DNA of 64,000 bases. It comes from Nematostella vectensis. Taxonomy: Eukaryota; Cnidaria; Anthozoa; Actiniaria; Edwardsiidae. The notes beneath the pieces were generated by a model that saw only the letters and a list, made by a program, of their open reading frames with translations, was not told the DNA's origin and searched no databases. Every line of letters begins with the position of its first letter. The first letter of the stretch is position 1. The stretch spans positions 16,222,994-16,286,993 of the forward strand of contig NC_064040.1 of assembly GCF_932526225.1 (NCBI RefSeq). The letters run 5' to 3'. Of the stretch, positions 1 through 10,050 are shown piece after piece. The position numbers and the translations under genes were made by a program.

Positions 1-40
1 GTAGCTTTTAATTCGAATAGCACTAAGGAGTTAGACTTAC

Positions 41-236
41 CACGAACCGAAGTTGGCGACACATGGGATTTTCACCCAGGTCAACACTTTCTTCTGGATG
101 TTCAACTTGAGCTTGGTGGTGGAAGGGAGATGGCGTTTTATTGTCACTGATGCCGAGACGTTGAGCGGTCCTGGTAGGATTAGGGGACTTGGGGCGAGGG
201 CTATGTTACCAATGGATATGACGTCGTTGATATGTT
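41..236 (-). CDS. GM2-activator-like (ML domain) exon, partial gene
   Basis: Internal exon of an ML-superfamily lipid-transfer protein of the GM2 ganglioside activator type. Such proteins are secreted or lysosomal and lift lipids from membranes. The exon is bounded by an acceptor (ACAG before 236) and a strong donor (GTAAGT from 40). It encodes about 64 residues. Diagnostic pieces are PSPLILPGPLNVSASV (compare the PDPIVVPGNVTLSV-type strand of GM2A) and LTWVKIPCVANFGS, close to the WIKIPC..xIGSC motif of the family. It enters in phase 1 and leaves in phase 2. The split final codon starts TG, so a Cys there, as in family members, is allowed. The 3' exons lie outside the window. The best upstream exon is the phase-1 signal-peptide exon at 8468-8549, possibly with the lectin exon between. 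Family assignment is fairly sure; the exon linkage is inferred. Confidence 0.72.
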
Positions 237-361
237 CTGTATGTAGAAGTGAAACGAGCTTAAAGGGGGCTAGAACACAATGATTCTTCTTGGCAGCCAC
301 CCATAACGCAATGCATTTAAAAATGTTGCTATGCAACCTGGTTGCTATCAATGGCTCTCTC

Positions 362-937
362 ATAGTCAAGGAACAAGTCCTTACCTTTCTTACACACATA
401 GTCAACGAACAAGTCCTTACCTGTGTTACACACAAAGTCAACGAACAATTCCTTACCTTTGTTACACAAATAGTCAACGAACGAGACCTTACCTTTGTTA
501 CACACATAGTCAACCAACGAGTCCTTAATATTTTTACACAGGTATTCAACAAACAAGGTCTTACCTTTGTTACACACATAGTCAACGAACAAGTCCTTAA
601 CTTTGTTACACAAATAAACAACGAACAAGTTCTTACCTTTGTTACACACATTGTCAACGAACAAGTCCTTTACTTTGTTACACACATATTCAACAAACAA
701 GGTCTTACCTTTGTTACACACATAGTCAACGAACAAGTCCTTAACTTTGTTACACACATAAACAAAGAACAAGTTCTTATCTTTGTTACACACATAGTCA
801 ACGAACAAGTCCTTAACTTTGTTACACACATAGTCAACGAACAAGTCCTTACCTTTGTTACACACACAAACAACAAACAAGTTCTTACCTTTGTTACGCA
901 CATAAACAACGAACAAGTTCTTACCTTTGTTACGCAC
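362..937. repeat. 36-bp minisatellite, block 1
   Basis: About 16 head-to-tail units of 36 bp. The plus-strand consensus core is CTTACCTTTGTTACACACAT followed by AGTCAACGAACAAGTC. Because 36 is 12 codons, several frames stay open and give long artificial reading frames. On the minus strand one frame reads DLFVDYVCNKGK per unit. That matches the C-terminal end of the lectin exon at 5593-6026, so the array appears to derive from that exon. Each unit also contains AAAG/GTAAG, a consensus 5' splice site on the minus strand. Variant units (ATAAACAACGAACAAG) occur here and in block 2. Confidence 0.9.
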
Positions 938-941
938 TTAA

Positions 942-2490
942 GAAGCGCTCCGCTAATCCATTCAAGATGACATGCAATACTCAAAAAAATGATTTTTCAA
1001 TAATTTGTCTGTAGACTTATATTTGTCTCCTGATTACAAAAATGTTTTTCTTTTTAAAATCAAACAAATATTAAATATTTTATGGATTTGTCCTTATTTT
1101 TCTCGGCTTGACCCCGAAAAACCCTACAAAATTTGAACCAAGTATCGCTACCTGCAGCGCGAAAAATAAACAGCGCAGAAACACAACAACACCACAGGAG
1201 GTAACCAGGATATGTGTTCTCAATATTATTTTAATATCGGCTTAATCCAGTTAAAATAGAATATTTGACACATTTTCTCAAATATAGCCTCGCACCATCA
1301 TTTTGCACGATCATCAAACCGACAAATTGAGGCCTTAAAAGTCGCATCTGGTACATTGCTCTATCAAAAATGGTCATTTTTCCTAAAAGACAGTCACTTA
1401 CTTGCCTAGAATCTGAAATAAAACTTTGTGGATAATAAAATCCGGAGCGTTGACAGCGCCAAAAAGATACAACACTTCACAGGTAATTGACCTTTCAACT
1501 TGGGCTAACTATGACACCAACTGCTGAATTCGCAGGGAAATTTGGCTTTTGCAGAAGCTCCCTCCTCGATACAACGCTGATGAAAACAAATTTGAGGACC
1601 AATAAATATGTGTGTTATTACTTGCATTCTTCGTTGTGCGAGATGATTTAGAAAAAACACGTATTTGAGTGATTATTTGAATAGATTATAACTAGTCTTG
1701 CGTTATGTTTGTGTCCAAAGAATTCGTAACATAGATCAAAACAACAAGTTAAGTGGTTTTAAATTTTACTCACCTCAGCTTGGGAAAGTTCTTGATAGGC
1801 ATCGTTTTTTATAAATGCTTGGTCCTCTACAAACGCATAAAAACGCTTTTTAACTCGCTTTGGCTTGCGATCTCGGAATGTTTTTCATGGTGCTTCCATG
1901 TGACCGGCAGCGTACACAGGAATCCCAAAGTTTCTCAAACACAATGCAAAAGAAAAAGAGAAAAGAGAAAGAGCAACCAATCAAAAAATCTGATTCCTTA
2001 TTTTGGAATATAATAAAATAAATAATGTCTAACCGTGAGGATTGTTTGAAATTGTAAGCCATCGAAGTTATCGAATGATGGATCTTATTCCTTGCGTAGC
2101 GGAAGTTACATATCTTGTGTGAAATGACAGTTGGCAATAAACAGATAGTTTTTCATACCAGTACCAGGTACGTTCTATGAGTGTTTATACACTGGTTTCT
2201 TCTTGCTGTCCGTTTTGCACAGTTTTAATGAGAATATGGCTTTTTGCTCATACTCTCAGTTCGTAGGCGGGGCGCGTGTTTCGCTAGTCAAGACAACCCT
2301 GGTATAGTGCAGTGCGTGAATATTACAAACTGAACTCAAGATATCTAGAAGCATCTTCGTTTTATCGCTAAATTACAAAGCAAAGCTGTTTCTGGCCAGT
2401 GCAGGTAAAACAATTTTAACATTGACGCTCATGAATAACCACTTTTTAAAACATACAGTTTGATTTGCTGTCCAGGTTTGTTTGACCCTG
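942..2490 (+). repeat. Left inverted arm of the foldback element
   Basis: Matches the reverse complement of 3480-5054 in long diverged blocks. Examples are the terminal 110 bp, the block at 1441-1560 against 4430-4560, the block at 1715-1990 against 3970-4310, and the block at 2140-2290 against 3640-3810. Small indels separate the arms, so the element is not newly made. A 260-bp plus-strand reading frame (1753-2013) and its mirror image in the right arm are conserved only as repeat, and I see no protein family in them. Confidence 0.75.
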
Positions 2491-2609
2491 AAGGAAAATA
2501 CACAAAGCTCCCTATCTGCCCAAGCCACCGCGACGCACATGGCGCATCAGATGGCGCAGTAATCGTAAGAACTGCTGCTGCCTAGTATCTTGGTCAGTCA
2601 CCGAAGCCG

Positions 2610-3090
2610 CGCTAAGCGGAACGTGGGATATCCGTGGACAGCGCAAGATCCAGATATCCCGTGGACAGCGCCAGATCCAGATTTTCATGTTTACAGCGCC
2701 AGGGCCAGATCCCCCTGTGGACAGCGCCAGAGCAAGAACTTCCGAACCATAACTCCCCACCCCCCGTGGACAGCGCCCGAAACATATCCCCCCCGTGGGT
2801 GGCGCCAGAGCCGTTCCCCCCATGGACAGAGCTAGAGCAAGATCCCCCTGTGGACAGTGCCAGAACCAGATTTCCTTATTGACAGAGCTAAAAGCCAGAT
2901 ATCATGGTGGGAAGCGCGCGACCCAGATACCCCGTGGACAGCGCAAAAGTTAGATTCCCCCGTGGACAAGAGCAAGATCCCCACGTGGACAGCACCAGAG
3001 CCAGATTTCCTTGGTGACAGAGCCAGATACCCCCCCACCCCACCCCACCCCGTGAACAGCGCCAGAGCCAAATACCCCCATAGAGCGCTA
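2610..3090. repeat. GC-rich degenerate tandem repeat in element core
   Basis: Roughly 27-30 bp units built around GTGGACAGCGCCAGAGCCAGAT followed by a C-run; 15 or more imperfect copies are visible. It sits in the single-copy spacer between the two inverted arms of the foldback element and is much richer in G+C than the arms. Reading frames across it on both strands are repeat artefacts. Confidence 0.75.
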
Positions 3091-3479
3091 GATTCTTCCA
3101 TGTAGATCTGATTGTGTACTGTACAGAATGATTTCCTCTGTGACATACGTTAATTTTTGGGGCTTTAGAACTAATGTGATATTTTGTGTCCGTTTTTAGA
3201 AAATTCCTTGCTATCAGTTTTTGTTAATATATTTGGGATACTTCGGATACAATTTCACAGCAATGACTAAACAATGATATAAATTGTATCTACCCAAACT
3301 GAAATAAATTTGTGAGTATCAATGTGTCCTAATTGTCCTTGTCCTGTTGCGCTGTTCCAACAATAATCAACCGTAGTTGAGTTAGGTCTTCGTAGAGGAA
3401 CGGACATTGATAAAAAACGATGCCTATCAAGTGCTTTCCCAAGCTGAATGCCAAGAATTGTTTGGACAAAGACATTACC

Positions 3480-5054
3480 TGAACAGCAAATCAAACTGTA
3501 GGTTTTAAAAAGTGGTTATTCATAGTGCGTCAATGTTGATAATGTTTTACCTGCACCGGCCAGAACCAGCTTTGGTGAATCTCTCACCCCCAAGGAACGG
3601 AGATGCTTCTTGATGTCTTGTGTGCAGTTTGTTTGTGATATTCAGGCACAGCACTATACCAGGGTTGTCTTGACTAGCGCAACACGCCCCGCCTACGAAC
3701 TGAGAGTATGAGCAAAAAGCCATATTCTCACTAAAGTTGTGCAAAACGGACAGCAAGAAGAAACCAGTGAATAAACACTCATAGAACGTACCTGGTACTG
3801 GTATGAAAAACTGTCAATTTCACACAAGATGTGTAACTTCCGCTCCGCATTGAAATAAAATCCATCATTCGATAACTTCGATGGCTTACAATTTCAAACA
3901 ATCCTTACGGTTGGACATTATTTATTTTATTCTATTCCAAAATAAGTAATCAGATTTTTTGATGAGTTGCTCTTTCTGTTAGTCTCCCGCGCAGCCGTTC
4001 TTTGTGTGAGCGTTGCGTGACACAAATATCTTTCTGTTTTCTCTCTCTCTCTTTTTTTTTTTTTTTTTGCATTGTGTTTGAGAAACTCTGGGATTCCTGT
4101 GGGCTCTCACGTGAGAGCACCATGAAAAACATTCCGGGATCGCAAGCCGAAGCAAGTTAAAAAGCGTTTTTATGCGCTTGTACAGGAACAAGCATTGATA
4201 AAAACCATGCCTATCTAGTACTTTCCCAAGCTGAGGTGAGTAAAATTTAAAACCACTTAACTTGTTGTTTTGATCTATGTTACGAATTGTTTGGACACAA
4301 ACATTACGCAAGCCAGTTATAATCTATTCAAATACGTGTTTTGCCTAAATCATCTCGCACAACAAAGAATGCAAGTGATAACACAAATTTTTATTGGTCC
4401 TCAAATTTGTTTTCAGCGTTGTTTCGAGGTGGGAGCGTCGGCAAAAGACAAATTTCCCTACCAATTCAGCTGTTGGTGTCACAGTTAGCTCAAGTTTGAA
4501 AGGTCAATAACCTGTGAAGTGTTGTATCTTCTTGGCGCTCTCAGCGCTCCGGAATTTTATTATCCCCAAAATTTTATTTCAGATTCTAGGCAAGTAAGTG
4601 ACTGTAATTTCAGGAAAAATGACCATTTTTGATAGAGCAATGTACCAGATGCGACTTTAAGGCCTCAATTTGTAGGTTTGATGACCGTGCAAAATGATGG
4701 ATGCGAGGCTATATTTGAGAAAATCTGTCAAATATTTTATTTTATTTATTTTAACTGGATTAAGCCAAGATTAAAATAATATTGAGAGCACATATCCTAG
4801 TTGCTTCCTGTGGTGTTGTTGTGTTTCTGCGCTGTTTATTTTTCGCGCTGCAGGTAGCAATACTTGGTTCAATTTTTTTTTTCGTGGTCAAGCCGTGAAA
4901 AATAAGAAAAAATCCATAAAATATTAAATATTCGTTCGGTTTAAAAAAACACATTTTTGTAATCAGGAGACAAATATAAGTGTATAGACAAATTATTGAA
5001 AAATCATTTTTTTGAGTATTGCATTTCATCTTGAATGGATTAACGGAGCGCTTC
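3480..5054 (-). repeat. Right inverted arm of the foldback element
   Basis: Reverse-complement partner of 942-2490. Just inside it, 3390-3480 carries an extra partial copy of the stretch seen at 4180-4310: a run ending CTTTCCCAAGCTGA, followed by GAATTGTTTGGACA. The arm therefore contains a small internal duplication in direct orientation. The outermost 110 bp are the best conserved part and also occur as a stray fragment at 5343-5447. Confidence 0.72.
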
Positions 5055-5058
5055 TTAA

Positions 5059-5340
5059 ACAACGAACAAGTTCTTACCTTTGTTACACACATAGTCAACG
5101 AACAAGTCCTTACCTTTGTTACACACATAAACAACGAACAAGTTCTTACCTTTGTTACACACATAGTCAACGAATAAGTCCTTACCTTTGTTACACACAT
5201 AGTCAACGAATAAGTCCTTACCTTTGTTACACACATAGTCAACGAATAAGTCCTTACCTTTTTTACACACATAGACAACGAACAAGTTCTTACCTTTGTT
5301 ACACAAATAAACAACGAACAAGTTCTTATCTTTGTTACGC
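5059..5340. repeat. 36-bp minisatellite, block 2
   Basis: About eight units of the same 36-bp repeat and orientation as block 1. It is the continuation of that array on the far side of the foldback element. Several units read CAACGAATAAGTCC in place of CAACGAACAAGTCC, a local variant that spread by unequal exchange. One unit carries the TACGCAC variant directly before the stray element end at 5343. Confidence 0.88.
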
Positions 5341-5342
5341 AC

Positions 5343-5447
5343 TTTAGAAGCGCTCCGTTAATCCATTCAAGATGACATGCAATACTCCAAAAAATGATTT
5401 TTCAATAATTTGTCTATAGACTTATATTTGTCTCCTGATTACAAAAA
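5343..5447 (+). mobile_element. Stray terminal fragment of the foldback element
   Basis: About 105 bp identical in layout to the outer left end of the foldback element: GAAGCGCTCCGTTAATCC through the ATTTGTCTCCTGATTACAAA segment. It is preceded by TACGCACTTTA, closely matching the TACGCACTTAA left junction at 931-941. It then breaks abruptly into the minisatellite. The simplest reading is that a piece of array plus element end was duplicated by unequal exchange or left after aborted repair. Confidence 0.7.
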
Positions 5448-5735
5448 ATTACCTTTGTTACACACATAGTCAACGAACAAGTCCTTACCTTTGTTACACA
5501 CATAGTCAACGAACGAGACCTTACCTTTGTTACACACATAAAAAACGAATAAGTCCTTACCTTTTTTACACACATAGACAACGAACAAGTCCTTACCTTT
5601 GACATACATAGACAACGAAGAAATCCTTACCTTTATACCCATAGTCAACGAACAAGTGCTTACCTTCTTTACACACATAGTCAACGAACAAGTCCTTACC
5701 TTTGTTACACACATAGTCAACGAACAAGTCGCTCT
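5448..5735. repeat. 36-bp minisatellite, block 3, merging into lectin coding sequence
   Basis: About eight units. The last ones (5593-5735) are in frame with the lectin exon on the minus strand and read DLFVDYVCNKGK, DLFVDYVCKEGK, HLFVDYGYKGK and DFFVVYVCQR-stop. Array units closest to the exon are the most irregular in length (33-36 bp). The GTAAG of the first unit (5699-5695) would be the native donor of a 327-nt phase 1-1 lectin exon. Confidence 0.85.
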
Positions 5736-8549
5736 CCAGACCAAACGTACAGGAAGTTGACCCTAGCACCTTTTGTGTTGGTGAGATGACACAAGATTGC
5801 TTCCCCTGACACAGGTGCTTCACTCTCGCCAGCGATGGACTTCTGGACGCGAGGCAGTTCTGTCCAAACCAGCTGTTATCGCATGTTGACTTGTAGCCGT
5901 GGCCGTGGCCGAAGAACACAGAAAGGATGGCGAGATTGTAGCCCCTCGGGCAGGAAAGAATGACGTCATCCTTATCTTCGCACCCGTGAGTCTTCAGGGT
6001 CTTTGTGGTAGAGTTTGAGGGTTGAACTGAATATCATAAATCATATCATTGATGGTGATTAGTGTAATGTAACTATTTTCCTCGAAAGCCTATAGCTCAA
6101 TAGACCCTAAATACTAGACAAAGATTCGAAAAGATGCAGACGAAGTCCATTTATGTTTGGCAAAGGCATGAGTAGTGTCTTTTACATTGGAATGAAGCAA
6201 TAGAGATGTCTGGTACTTTAGGACATGTGTTTATATGTTTATGACTTCGATAAGGAAAGGGGCTTATTCAGCTCTTCTATTGCTAATTCATGTTTGGAGT
6301 TCACATTAAAACCTTTCTACGCGCGTCCCGTCGGACTTTTGACAGTGCCAACAATGTCTTATTATTGCAGGGGCGGTGGATGGGGAGGGGCAGCGCCCTA
6401 AATATGAACTTTTTTTAAACCAACGGGTTCCAAGCGGTACATTAGCAACCGCCGACTAATTTGTTGAATAGTTTTAAATCCCGTGCATAAAAACCTAGAT
6501 TATGCCCCGCGTTCTTATAAATAGCGCTTAAGAATTTTAAACCACCACCCACCCCTCCCCCCTGAAACTACCAGCCACCCTTCCGCCCCTGTATTGTAAT
6601 ATGAAGCTCACATTGTTTTATATAGTTTAATTTCTGCATTATCACAATAAATAGAAGAATCATGAGTAATTGTCATGCTGTACTCAGAGTGCTGTTCTCA
6701 AAGTCAAGAAATTGTAAAAACAAAACATCATTCTATTAGAGTGCCATTAGAATGTAGGACAGATGGACCATTGGTATATTGATATGTGGTAGGAATCACG
6801 TAAGAACGTTCTGAAGTGAATTCGAAAAGGGTGCGCATCGTCGCACTTCTTATAAAACCTTTTTTTTCAAAGGGTCGTTAATCAGCGAGAAAAAAAACGT
6901 TTAACAAAAAATCTTAAACGCCAGCCTTGATGTAAAGTTTTTTAAATTCTTGTTTATTTGTCTTTATTGTAGTTAAAACTTTCGCTCGAATCAACTTATA
7001 ATGTGACAATCAGGTATTATATATACATCTATTTCCAAAAAGGTTGTCAGTGCGAAACGGCAAAGGCGGTGGCGAGAGGCAGTATTACCGAAAGAAACCA
7101 TTGGTATCATTAGATTTCTTCCAAATGCTTGAGAATATCGTTGTATGGCTCTGACATTAGTGGATTTTATTGAACACCTTTATTTTTACAAATAATTATT
7201 ACGCATAAGCACGGGCTTAGAACTGCAATTTGGCAACTGTCATTGTCATTCATTTGAACTTTCAAAGTAGGTGTATATATGTATTATGCACTCTAGCTTT
7301 TATAATTTATGCAGTTATACATTCTCTGTAAGCAGCTTTGCCTTTTAAAAGCCTTTTTTGGCAACTTCAAACTTGTTAGATTGGACGATTGTGCCAAAGT
7401 TGATTTAACAAAAGCAGTTGCACAAACATGAGAAATCATTATTGCTACTCTTTTTCTATTCAGAATTCAAAATAAAACTGTAACATTCAATCCATGTGTT
7501 CATTACATGGAAACACAAGTTTCCATGGATATAATCATTTCCAATTTACATTAGACCTAACAAGTTACTATAGATACAAGAGTCTACCCTGACAATTTAC
7601 AAACACTAGAGTGGCTGAGTAAAGCAATTGTCGAATGTTTTGTGGCATACTCTAAAACACAGCTCACGAGTATAGTTTATTGTTATTTGAACACCTGTTT
7701 ACCTAAATAGGTCAAAATGTTAGGAGTTAGAACGTTAACCATGAACTGCATGTCTTCATTCTGTTAATTGATTCGCTTTTTTTGTAAGCAGCTGAGATAT
7801 TTTCCTGGATCCGCCTCTAGACCACATTGTTTTGATGTAATTTGAAACAGCATTTTTACAATAAGTAAACAAATTATTAGTAATTGTAATGCTGTACTCA
7901 AAGTATAGTAATTGTAAAAGCGAAACGACATACTATTAAAGTGCTATTAGAATTTATACCCGATAAACCATTGATATTTATGCAGTAAAGAGTTACTTGA
8001 GGACCTACTGATGTAAATCCATAAAAAAAGGCGTGCATCCGTCGCACTTGTTATTCCTTAACGGAAAACTGGGCTTGTTTTCAAACGACGTTTATCAGCT
8101 ATAAACAAAAACGTTCAACAAATTGTATGCTAAGAAAAAAAAAAAGAGTTAATTAGATTTTGACACACCTTTTCAAAAGAAAAAATAGCCTGCTCAACTT
8201 AACCAACTAGTCGCTTGTATTTTTGCTTATGGTGATTTTATTATTTTTTTTCCAAACGTTTAAAAACCCTTAAACTTCATATGCTTTGTGCCAACTTGTT
8301 TTTGAATATTTTAATGAAAAGTGTATAAATGTATCTTAGTGAAATGTGCTCTTCAAATGTGACCTGATAGCGTATGACTGTTTCTAGATATTCCTATAAA
8401 ATGTTAATATTGCTAAAATTCACAATTAAAATGCCGTCCCAAGAAAAATTCACATGGTAAGACTTACCACAGTTAGTGTATTTGAAAAACCCCTGAGATG
8501 AGTTTACGAGAACGAGAAAACTTAAGGCTGTAAACAATAACCCTGCCAT
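5593..8549 (-). CDS. Secreted SUEL-type (galactose/rhamnose-binding) lectin, two exons
   Basis: Secreted carbohydrate-binding protein of the SUEL/Gal_Lectin family. Exon 1 (8468-8549) encodes a 27-residue signal-peptide start, MAGLLFTALSFLVLVNSS then QGFFKYTNC, and ends in GTAAGT. Exon 2 (5593-6026) follows a TTCAG acceptor. The phase-1 join is in frame and gives 171 aa if exon 2 is read through to its stop. Exon 2 has the family's spaced cysteines (THGCEDKDDVILSC, STCDN, GQNCLA, KHLCQGKQSC, GSTSC, VDYVC) and the VFFGHGHGY stretch at the usual AxYGR position. The C-terminus runs into the 36-bp repeat and stops after four units. Alternatively, exon 2 is spliced at 5700 (phase 1) to the ML exon at 41-236. 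A close paralogue lies at 58545-60527. The sugar specificity cannot be read. Confidence 0.75.
6368..6591. mobile_element. 224-bp MITE in lectin intron
   Basis: Starts CAGGGGCGG and ends CCGCCCCTG, which are inverted repeats. It is flanked by the direct repeat TATTG (6363-6367 and 6592-6596). It has no coding capacity. CAGGGG-type ends are typical of hAT-like non-autonomous elements, but those usually make 8-bp duplications and only five bases are clear here, so the superfamily is uncertain. Confidence 0.6.
6612..6925 (+). repeat. Diverged intronic repeat, copy 1
   Basis: About 310 bp resembling 7833-8130 in the same orientation. Shared landmarks in order are GTAATTGTCATGCTGTACTC, ATTAGAGTGCCATTAGAAT, GCATCGTCGCACTT and a GTTAATCAGCGAGAAAAAAA-like end. 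Divergence is substantial. It lies inside the lectin intron and shows no coding signal. Confidence 0.6.
7833..8130 (+). repeat. Diverged intronic repeat, copy 2
   Basis: Second copy of the repeat at 6612-6925, with GTAATTGTAATGCTGTACTC, ATTAAAGTGCTATTAGAATT, GCATCCGTCGCACTTG and TTATCAGCTATAAACAAAAA in the same order. Between the copies (6930-7830) is AT-rich intron. It includes 7130-7290, a member of an interspersed family also seen at 33840-34010 and, more faintly, 60910-61085. Confidence 0.6.
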
Positions 8550-8592
8550 GTCTGCAACAACTTAACTGTTAAACAGAATAACCGACTCGCGC

Positions 8593-8603
8593 TATATATA
8601 TAA
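8593..8603 (-). promoter_or_regulatory. TATA box of lectin gene
   Basis: TATATATATA lies 44 bp upstream of the start codon of the signal-peptide exon, on the minus strand. This spacing would place transcription start roughly 15-20 bp before the ATG, so the 5' leader would be short. No other core element is obvious. Confidence 0.5.
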
Positions 8604-9019
8604 ATCTACTGAGGCGTGACTGATCAAAGTGATTTTCTCTCTACATTGTGCAAACAGACTTGGCCAATGGATTAAGTTTTGTTTCAGGGAACTCGTTGCA
8701 CGGAACAACCGAAAGCAACGTAGATAATTTAGTCTTGCACCGGACAACCAAAAACAACGTACAAGAATAGAAAACCTGTTTAGATATTTTTTTTGTGTCA
8801 AGAGGAGAAGATTACAGATAATGGGGTTGTATAGCCAGCTTTGCGTAAAGTACACTTGGGACCCTTTGTTCTATTGTCTATCAAGTCAGAAACATGTCAC
8901 GAACTCACTTGCACGAACTTAGCTTGTAACTGTTTAAGACGTAGTTTATCCAAGGGTCCGCTTCCACTAGAATGAAAGTTTTTGATGAGCGATTGCTATC
9001 AAGAATTTTCGCCACTGAG

Positions 9020-9318
9020 GCAGAACACCGGCTTCTTTGCTAGTGCTGGTGCTAACTGGCCCTTAGTTCTCGTGATCCGGCAAAGTTTAGTTAAGAGCGG
9101 TATTTCTTCCCAAACATTTTCCCAACATTTTGTTGGTGTTTGAAACATGGTTAGCCAAACTAAATTCGTTGAAAACTAAACAAACTTCGTCAACAGAAAG
9201 CCGCTGAAAAAAACAATTATATATTTTTTGAATATTTAGGGCCCACATGGAAACTATCATTATTGTGCAAGCCACAACATTTGACTTGCCCCATTAGCTG
9301 GCTGCAGTATACAACTGA
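9020..9318 (+). repeat. Left edge of the tandem duplication (diverged boundary segment)
   Basis: Begins GCAGAACACCGGCTTCTTTG, identical to 49500-49519, and continues with TTAGTTCTCGTGATCCGG and on to CATTAGCTGGCTGCAGTATA. The same segment precedes CDPS copy C (37228-37515) and copy D (49560-49850). It therefore marks the start of the repeated unit on the left side of copy A, and is the most diverged of the three. From 9319 to about 10050 copy A has roughly 730 bp of AT-rich DNA absent from the other copies, in which I see no gene. Confidence 0.65.
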
Positions 9319-10050
9319 ACGCGAACGCCCGCAACTCGGGCTAATCTCGATTGTATTTTTTATTAAGTAATCCAATTACTGTAGATGCCTGTCTATGCGG
9401 CATCGGTTAATAATCAAAGTGCGTGACGTCCTTCTGAACTAGCTTTTTACGAACTTCAAATTTCTATCAAAGAAACCTATCCATCTCCAATGGCGAGAAT
9501 ACTGAATACGTGCGCTTTTATCGTTTAATGACATTAATTTGCTTCTTTGAAGTTTGGTTAAAGGCGAAACCGTGCTATAAAGGTAGCATTCAGAGTTTTA
9601 TTATAAAATTTTGTGTCCATGGCTCTGCCTAACGGTTAGTCCGCCATGTTGGTTCTGATGTCAAACTTCTCGAGGTGTAAGAAGGGGGCGTCCCTATCCC
9701 TTTTACAACGCGGTTTTGCATTTAAGTCGAACAAATTATGGTTTGATCGTTTGTAACAAACTGTATTGACAGAAAACAATTTTCGCCTAAGTGCAAACAG
9801 GCCCTAGTTTAGGTTGGCAAACAATTGGTTTGAACTTTTGGTGCATTTTCTGTTAGGTTTTGTCAATAAACCTTTTAATAAACGTTGTAGGGGCGAATGT
9901 CTGTCCTTAGAATAAAACAAACGCTAGCCCTGCTTGCTGGCTCTCGAGTGCGTTTATTCAGAAATTGCTGTTCTATGGGTTTCGGGATTCCTGTGGCAAA
10001 CATAAAAGCGAGAGAAGGGGCCTCCCAATCTCATGCTTTTTTCGCGCCAT
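9319..10050. other. Copy-A-specific stretch without recognisable gene
   Basis: Absent from copies C and D between the boundary segment and the start of the CDPS 3' region. No open frame with family resemblance, no tandem repeat and no inverted ends were seen. Homology to the other copies resumes near 10053 with the stretch ACTCCGAAAACAGTAATTTC. Confidence 0.5.

Larger units (their letters stand above)
942..5054. mobile_element. 4.1-kb foldback DNA element with TTAA target duplication
   Basis: The two ends are inverted copies of each other, starting GAAGCGCTCCG and ending CGGAGCGCTTC. They continue inward as diverged inverted arms of about 1.5 kb. TTAA flanks both ends (938-941 and 5055-5058). 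The flanking 36-bp minisatellite runs in the same orientation on both sides, and removing the element with one TTAA restores a normal unit (cgcac-TTAA-acaacgaac against cacacataaacaacgaac). This is direct evidence for insertion into the array. TTAA duplication is the hallmark of piggyBac-type transposition, although the terminal bases are not the usual CCY. No transposase reading frame is visible, so it would be non-autonomous. Confidence 0.78.

Noticed and set aside
362-937. CRISPR-like array
   Set aside because: Units are contiguous with no unique spacers, and the context is an animal genome; it is a minisatellite.
290-970. 226-aa plus-strand frame and its 202-aa and 206-aa minus-strand mirrors, each made of 12-residue repeats
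   Set aside because: They are produced by the 36-bp minisatellite, which is open in several frames on both strands. Only the minus-strand DLFVDYVCNKGK frame has a coding origin, and here it is far from the exon.
3979-4311. 110-aa frame and its mirror at 1753-2013 in the foldback arms
   Set aside because: Conservation is that of the inverted arms. The two frames diverge by indels and contain low-complexity runs, and no family was recognised.
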